Source: JAJFHI01 sp050633705 (GTDB lineage Bacteria > Pseudomonadota > Alphaproteobacteria > Rhizobiales > Hyphomicrobiaceae). Taken from it: DNA of 64,000 nt. A model generated the notes under the pieces. The model ran no database searches, was not told where the DNA came from, and saw nothing but the letters and a program-made list of their open reading frames with translations. Of the stretch, positions 60,199 through 64,000 are shown one piece after another. The DNA is taken from positions 62,001 to 126,000 of the forward strand of contig JBOEGZ010000012.1 of assembly GCA_050633705.1 (NCBI GenBank), read 5' to 3'. The translations under genes were made by a program, and so were the position numbers. Position 1 is the first letter of the stretch. Each line of letters begins with the position of its first letter.

Positions 60199-60726
60199 TT
60201 ACTTTGCGGCGCGTTCGATCGCTTCAACAAGCAATTTTTTTCCCTCAGTGGCGTCGCCCCAGTGATCGATTTTAACCCACTTATTGGGTTCTAGATCTTT
60301 GTAATGAGCAAAGAAGTGCTCGATCTGGCTGACCGTGATCTCTGGCAAGTCTGTGTAATTTTCGATTTTCTCATACCGTTTGGTCAATTTTGTCGATGGG
60401 ACCGCGATCAATTTCTCGTCGCCACCTCCATCGTCTTCCATCACCATGACGCCAACCACACGGCAGTTTATTACTCCGCCAGGCACGATCGCACGTGTGC
60501 TGCAAACAAGTACATCGATTGGATCTCCGTCTGCCGACATTGTGTGTGGTACGAAGCCGTAATTTCCCGGGTATCGCATCGGCGTGTAGAGGAAACGATC
60601 GACGACGAGTGTGCCGGCTTCTTTGTCCAGTTCATATTTGATTGGCTCACCGCCCACGGGCACTTCAATAATGACGTTGATATCTTCTGGCGGATTGTCG
60701 CCAATAGTGATTGCGTCGATGCGCAT
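60199..60726 (-). CDS. ppa: Inorganic pyrophosphatase
   Basis: A 175-residue type I soluble pyrophosphatase. KYELDKEAGTLVVDRFLYT, YPGNYGFVPHT and DGDPIDVLV (metal-binding aspartates) define the family. KWVKIDHWGD lies near the C terminus. The size matches the E. coli hexameric enzyme. It hydrolyses pyrophosphate from biosynthesis. Confidence 0.97.
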   Translation of the reverse strand: MRIDAITIGDNPPEDINVIIEVPVGGEPIKYELDKEAGTLVVDRFLYTPMRYPGNYGFVPHTMSADGDPIDVLVCSTRAIVPGGVINCRVVGVMVMEDDGGGDEKLIAVPSTKLTKRYEKIENYTDLPEITVSQIEHFFAHYKDLEPNKWVKIDHWGDATEGKKLLVEAIERAAK

Positions 60727-60928
60727 TGCGAGAAACTCCGGAGTGTCGTTTTAAGGAATAGAAATTTCAATTCTGCGTTGTTGTTACGCCTTGTCGAATA
60801 ATGAGCAAGAGGCGATTTGTCCTGTCGCGGTTTGGCAAACGGGCTTGGTTATAAACGATCTGCGAAGCCGATTGTGGAAGGTGAAAGTAGAGCCTTAAAA
60901 GGCCATGCAATACAAGAAAATGACCAAA

Positions 60929-61438
60929 TTAGTTCCAAGTCAGGGCGACTTTTTCAAGTCGTGCGCGACCAATACGATCAATGGTCGTGGCAATAGGCCG
61001 ACCGCCGCGGCGCCAATAAAAATCGATGGCCGATGTGTTATCGCTCAGAGCCCATAAAATGAGGCCGTTATAACTGCGTTGATCAAGTTGATATCGGCAC
61101 GACTCAAACAACAGCTCGCCAAAGCCTAAGCATTGGTGTGTTGGCGCGATGTAAAGCTCATAGATCTCACCTTGATATTTTCCACGATTGCGGGCCGGAC
61201 CAAAGGTCGCGTAACCAACGATTTTCCCATCAACTTCTAGGACGGTGACAGACTCACCTGCAGAAATAACCCGGCTCCACCATTTTGGTGTTCTGCGGCG
61301 TATCAATAGGTCGAGATGGAGATGGGGGATGATACCCGTGTAGGCGTGTCGCCAAGATGCAGCAAATACGCTCACCAACGCTTCTGCGTCAGCCCGTCGT
61401 GCAGCTCGTACGCCGACATGTGAACTCGCACCTAACAT
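60929..61438 (-). CDS. GNAT-family N-acetyltransferase
   Basis: A 169-residue acetyltransferase. VRAARRADAEALVSVFAASW starts the fold. IVGYATFGPARNRG is the central strand, and YELYIAPTHQCLGFGELLFE carries the acetyl-CoA loop, here QCLGFG where the usual form is Q/RxxGxG. The FYWRRGGRP end is typical. The acceptor is unknown. Confidence 0.85.
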   Translation of the reverse strand: MLGASSHVGVRAARRADAEALVSVFAASWRHAYTGIIPHLHLDLLIRRRTPKWWSRVISAGESVTVLEVDGKIVGYATFGPARNRGKYQGEIYELYIAPTHQCLGFGELLFESCRYQLDQRSYNGLILWALSDNTSAIDFYWRRGGRPIATTIDRIGRARLEKVALTWN

Positions 61439-61573
61439 GCCTTGACTATAGCGCGCGTATTTTTTTGTGTGGGATTTTTATTTGGTGAATCTAAAAAATT
61501 AGAAACTGATAGTGAACACCGTGAATTTTCAGGTTTTTTCGGGCTTGGTCTTGGGGTCTGTTGGTGTGCGTAA

Positions 61574-61606
61574 CAAAAAAAGCCTGGACCGCAATGGGCC
61601 CAGACT
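61574..61606 (-). terminator. Intrinsic terminator of the phasin gene
   Basis: AGCCTGG (61581-61587) pairs with CCAGACT (61600-61606), including one G-U. On the minus strand a T7 run follows. It lies 90 bases past the phasin stop codon. Confidence 0.75.
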
Positions 61607-61696
61607 TTCAAAGGAAATTCCGCAATTTCGAGCCGTTGAAAGGTCTAAACGTTTAAACCCTCCAATTTTTGATCACTCGAGATAAACTGCCGCGTA

Positions 61697-62152
61697 TTAG
61701 TTGACAGTTTTGATTTGCTCAAAAGACTTCGTAGTCGCTTCGTTCATTGTTTCGAACGTCTGCTTGGAAACTTTTGTATAGAGTTCGAATAGTTCTTTTG
61801 TTTGCGCTGTCAATACTGACATTTGCTGTTGGATAAAGTCAGCCTGAACGCGCGCGGCTTCTGGCAGTGTTTTCGAGCTTGCGACAGCCTGTGCAGCGTC
61901 GAAAACAGCTTCTGTGTTCACAGATGTGTTTTGGACCATTTTCTCGGCGATAGATTTCGTACCAGCTTGGGTTGCCAGAAGAACTTCCTCGACGACTTTA
62001 GCTTGGTCTTGGGCAACAGTTGTCATCTTTGCATAAGCTTCGCGTGTTTTCGCGACGCTTTCTTCAGCCATCGCCTGGACGTTTTCAGGAATGCGTGCGT
62101 CTTTGGCTGCAGAAAACATGTCTTGTGCCTGTTTAGAGAACTGGTCGTTCAT
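61697..62152 (-). CDS. Phasin family protein
   Basis: A 151-residue, almost wholly helical amphipathic protein of the phasin family that coats polyhydroxyalkanoate granules. SKQAQDMFSAAKDARIPENV, AMAEESVAKTREAYAK, VFDAAQAVASSKTLPEAARV and QADFIQQQMSVLTAQTKELF follow the alphaproteobacterial phasin pattern. ATG 62150-62152 has AGGAAA upstream. The PHA synthase genes are not in the window. The promoter has a TGCA-rich palindrome of the type bound by PhaR. Confidence 0.9.
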   Translation of the reverse strand: MNDQFSKQAQDMFSAAKDARIPENVQAMAEESVAKTREAYAKMTTVAQDQAKVVEEVLLATQAGTKSIAEKMVQNTSVNTEAVFDAAQAVASSKTLPEAARVQADFIQQQMSVLTAQTKELFELYTKVSKQTFETMNEATTKSFEQIKTVN

Positions 62153-62480
62153 AGGAATTTCCTTTCGATATTTCAATTGCATTGGCTGACAGATGTGAAA
62201 CCAGTTTTGCGAAACGAGGTTCCAAATTTTGGCTGCTCAGCCGCCACAGTTTCTCAATTGAGTAAGTTTTGTTTGAAGCTCTTGAGTGGCAGTATAGTTC
62301 TAAAAATTTTGCAGTGCAACAAAATCTTGTTGCAGCATACGATTTACTTAGCCAACCTTTAAAAACTTATTAAAAACAGTAATTTAAACCAATGCTTCGC
62401 TCGTAATTTCCGATAAGTGCGATATCTCGCTTCGCGCCTGCACACAAAATGTAGAGACAACTCAGTGCATTGCAGAGTTT
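62153..62480. other. Intergenic region between helicase and phasin genes
   Basis: A 328-base AT-rich gap carrying the phasin promoter and operator (62291-62334) and a second TGCA motif, GTGCATTGCAG, at 62465-62475 beside the helicase stop codon. No gene is seen. Confidence 0.55.
62291..62334 (-). promoter_or_regulatory. Phasin promoter with overlapping palindromic operator
   Basis: On the minus strand TTGCAC (plus 62314-62319) and TATACT (plus 62291-62296) are 17 bases apart, a good promoter. A perfect palindrome, TGCAACAA-AATC-TTGTTGCA (62315-62334), overlaps the -35. TGCA-rich sites of this kind are known targets of the PHB-sensing repressor PhaR; that PhaR binds here is inferred. Confidence 0.65.
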
Positions 62481-63827
62481 TTATGCAATCTGACTAAAGG
62501 TGTCCCGGTATCCCATTGCAGAGCGGTCGAAAAGAATGTCGCGGGGTCTTAATGGCCGTGCCAAGGCCAAACCTTCAAGCGATCGACACCGTGATAATGC
62601 GACGTAAGCCTGTCCATGCGCGAATGTTCCTCGACCAAGGTCGATATAGACCCGGTCCAGCGACAAACCTTGCGATTTATGGATTGTCAAAGCCCAGGCA
62701 AGACGCAGAGGAAGCTGTTTGAATGTGCCAGCAATGGTTTCGACGACTTTCTCAGCTGTCGTGTCATAGGCATAGCGGCGTTGTTCCCACTCCACGGGTT
62801 CAACCTCGTATTCTTTTCCCTTCACGTCAATCCAGACCTGCGTCTCGGTCAAACGCGAAACGCGCGCGATCGTGCCGTTGACCCAACGTCGATCAGCGTC
62901 ATTGCGCAACAAAATAACTTTTGCACCTTCCTTTAGGACAAGCTCAGTGTCGGTTGGTTGCGCCGACCTATTGAAGTCACCTGTCACTCCGGCTTGGTAG
63001 CTCATGGCCTCAGCACTTAGGGCATCGAGGTAAGCAACGTTGATGCGTTGGGCTGCAGCATTGGTGGGCGTTAATATGACATATGGGTCGCCCTCACCCA
63101 GAGTCCGGATCGGATCGACGCGGTCGTTGAGAAGTTCGAGTTCGTCTTCGGTGATCTCACCATCGCGGACCTGGTTTAAAACGTTGACCAGCGTTTCGTC
63201 TTTTTGCCGGAAGACGTGGCTAAGCTCAACCAGCGCAGTGCCTGCACCGTCTTGCAAAGAGCTTACCGAGAAAAAGAAGGGCCCGCCAAATTCTTCATGC
63301 AGATGTCTTGCAACTTCGGCTTCCTGCACGACAGGTGGCAATTGATGCAAATCGCCAAAAAGGATCAGCCTGACACCGCCAAATGGTTCATCTGGGCGCC
63401 TGCGGTTGAGACGAAGAGATTTGTCGATCGCCCACATCATATCTGACCGCACCATCGAGACTTCATCGATAATGAGCAAATCGATTTTGCGCATAACGCG
63501 CCCATTGCGGCTGCGCTTGATGTCGTCGTACTGAATGAGGCGCGGTGGAAAGCCGAAAAAGGAATGGATGGTTTGTCCACCCACGTTGACGGCTGCCAAG
63601 CCTGTGGGTGCAAGAACGACTTTCTCGTTTGGCACAAGTTCGGTGAGTGCCCTTAACAACGTGGACTTGCCCGTGCCAGCGCGACCGGTGACAAATAGGT
63701 GTCCGGTATCATTGAGGATGTAGTCGAGAGCGGCTTTGTATTCGTCTGTCGGTGTAATGTCCCCGGCCCACATGTCGTCGTCGTCAGACAACAATGTTTG
63801 CGATGGTTTCAGGGGGCGCTCAGTCAC
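62481..63827 (-). CDS. SF1B helicase-like ATPase (Pif1/RecD type)
   Basis: A 448-residue ATPase. Walker A GRAGTGKSTLLRAL is at about residues 47-60. VLAPTGLAAVNVGGQTIHSF is motif Ia, LLIIDEVSMVRSDM is Walker B, and FGDLHQLPPV is motif III. The late motifs are ALTIHKSQGLSLDRVYIDLG and YVALSRCRSLEGL. These are the motifs of 5'-3' Pif1/RecD2 helicases. GTG 63827 with AAGG upstream is the likely start; a TTG six bases earlier is possible. Its exact role is unknown. Confidence 0.9.
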   Translation of the reverse strand: MTERPLKPSQTLLSDDDDMWAGDITPTDEYKAALDYILNDTGHLFVTGRAGTGKSTLLRALTELVPNEKVVLAPTGLAAVNVGGQTIHSFFGFPPRLIQYDDIKRSRNGRVMRKIDLLIIDEVSMVRSDMMWAIDKSLRLNRRRPDEPFGGVRLILFGDLHQLPPVVQEAEVARHLHEEFGGPFFFSVSSLQDGAGTALVELSHVFRQKDETLVNVLNQVRDGEITEDELELLNDRVDPIRTLGEGDPYVILTPTNAAAQRINVAYLDALSAEAMSYQAGVTGDFNRSAQPTDTELVLKEGAKVILLRNDADRRWVNGTIARVSRLTETQVWIDVKGKEYEVEPVEWEQRRYAYDTTAEKVVETIAGTFKQLPLRLAWALTIHKSQGLSLDRVYIDLGRGTFAHGQAYVALSRCRSLEGLALARPLRPRDILFDRSAMGYRDTFSQIA

Positions 63828-63865
63828 TCGCAAGCCTTCTCGTTTCGAATCTGTGACACCATACG

Positions 63866-64000
63866 CTATGCAACTTCAGATGCACGCGCCTTTTCATTGC
63901 GTTTGCGCTCATGCGGGCAGAGGTAGCGTTTGCGCAGGCGGATATTTTCTGGTGTGACTTCGACAAGTTCTGAATCCGTAATGTAAGCCAGTGCTTTTTC
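63866..64000 (-). CDS. typA: GTP-binding protein TypA/BipA (partial, C-terminal end)
   Basis: These are the last 44 codons of a translational GTPase; the rest is beyond the right edge. Reading leftwards gives ALAYITDSELVEVTPENIRL followed by RKRYLCPHERKR, the characteristic TypA/BipA C terminus, and then a short basic tail ending in TAG at 63866-63868. BipA is a ribosome-associated factor for 50S assembly and stress adaptation. Confidence 0.9.
   Translation of the reverse strand, partial: EKALAYITDSELVEVTPENIRLRKRYLCPHERKRNEKARASEVA

Noticed and set aside
1..64000. tRNA, rRNA, insertion sequences, prophage or a biosynthetic cluster
   Set aside because: I looked through the gaps and the protein products and saw no cloverleaf, rRNA stretch, transposase, integrase or phage structural gene. 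A tRNAscan run would be needed to be certain about tRNAs.

Overview
The window is a chromosomal stretch of an alphaproteobacterium of medium G+C content. The gene order argues for this more than any single gene. From the left edge it runs ppsR / probable oriC / hemE-hemJ-rho ... mnmE-mnmG-rsmG-parA-parB ... convergent holA-lptE-leuS, which is the conserved alphaproteobacterial replication-origin neighbourhood. Four perfect 16-bp parS sites lie around mnmG-rsmG. HemJ, an FnrL-type regulator, a UbiH-type hydroxylase, a phasin and a pyrophosphatase-dapB-gpmA-leuB cluster fit an aerobic or facultative, polyhydroxyalkanoate-storing heterotroph. I cannot name the order or genus.

Layout. 1-2.3 kb: partial ppsR, a candidate oriC, then hemE and hemJ. 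2.3-9.6 kb: rho, an accessory patch (a broken DUF6602-like gene, an arsR/AHSA1 pair, a DUF255 thioredoxin-domain protein), then mnmE. 9.6-14.4 kb: the parS sites, mnmG, rsmG, parA and parB. 14.4-18.7 kb: hisE-coaA, a MAPEG protein, an AT-hook protein and adenosine kinase, set between parB and holA. 18.8-24.2 kb: holA, lptE, leuS and divergent yggS. 24.2-26 kb: a small DUF3892 gene in a segment bounded by 29-bp direct repeats, then a lysine-rich protein of unknown function. 26-32.4 kb: an ammonium transporter, a DapC-type aminotransferase, ftsK and lolA. 32.6-35.3 kb: a candidate structured RNA, a cyclic-nucleotide-binding protein, an orphan response regulator and an L,D-transpeptidase. 35.3-37.2 kb: glnK-amtB behind a sigma-54-like promoter. 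37.3-43.3 kb: tesB, ubiH, rimM, an HTH regulator, rpsP and ffh. 43.7-48.5 kb: aquaporin, OmpW, an FNR-type regulator, a sugar dehydrogenase and a methyltransferase. 48.6-53.6 kb: dapF-mtaB-ftsY and two tandem YciB paralogues. 53.8-61.4 kb: marR, asd, an HsdR-N-like protein, leuB, gpmA, dapB, ppa and an acetyltransferase. 61.6-64 kb: phasin with its operator, a Pif1/RecD-like helicase and the 3' end of typA.

How the parts work together. The left third holds chromosome replication and segregation (oriC, ParAB-parS, HolA) and tRNA/rRNA modification (MnmE/MnmG, RsmG). Lysine/diaminopimelate and cell-wall supply recurs (dapC-like, dapF, dapB, asd, L,D-transpeptidase). Protein targeting and envelope work is covered by ffh, ftsY, lolA, lptE, ftsK and YciB. 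Nitrogen uptake uses two different Amt proteins, and only one is paired with GlnK.

The most unusual part is 24.15-25.05 kb. A 29-bp perfect direct repeat, whose left copy is the 3' end of yggS, brackets a DUF3892 gene. The leader of that gene carries a 10-base anti-Shine-Dalgarno sequence that can pair either with an upstream copy of the ribosome-binding site or with the ribosome-binding site itself. That is the geometry of an RNA switch. Other points for a second look are the multi-hairpin RNA at 32.6 kb, the 56-bp tandem repeat beside leuS, the two-lesion DUF6602-like gene at 4.2-5.1 kb, and an HsdR-N-like protein without its catalytic lysine. All family assignments come from reading motifs; no database search was run.
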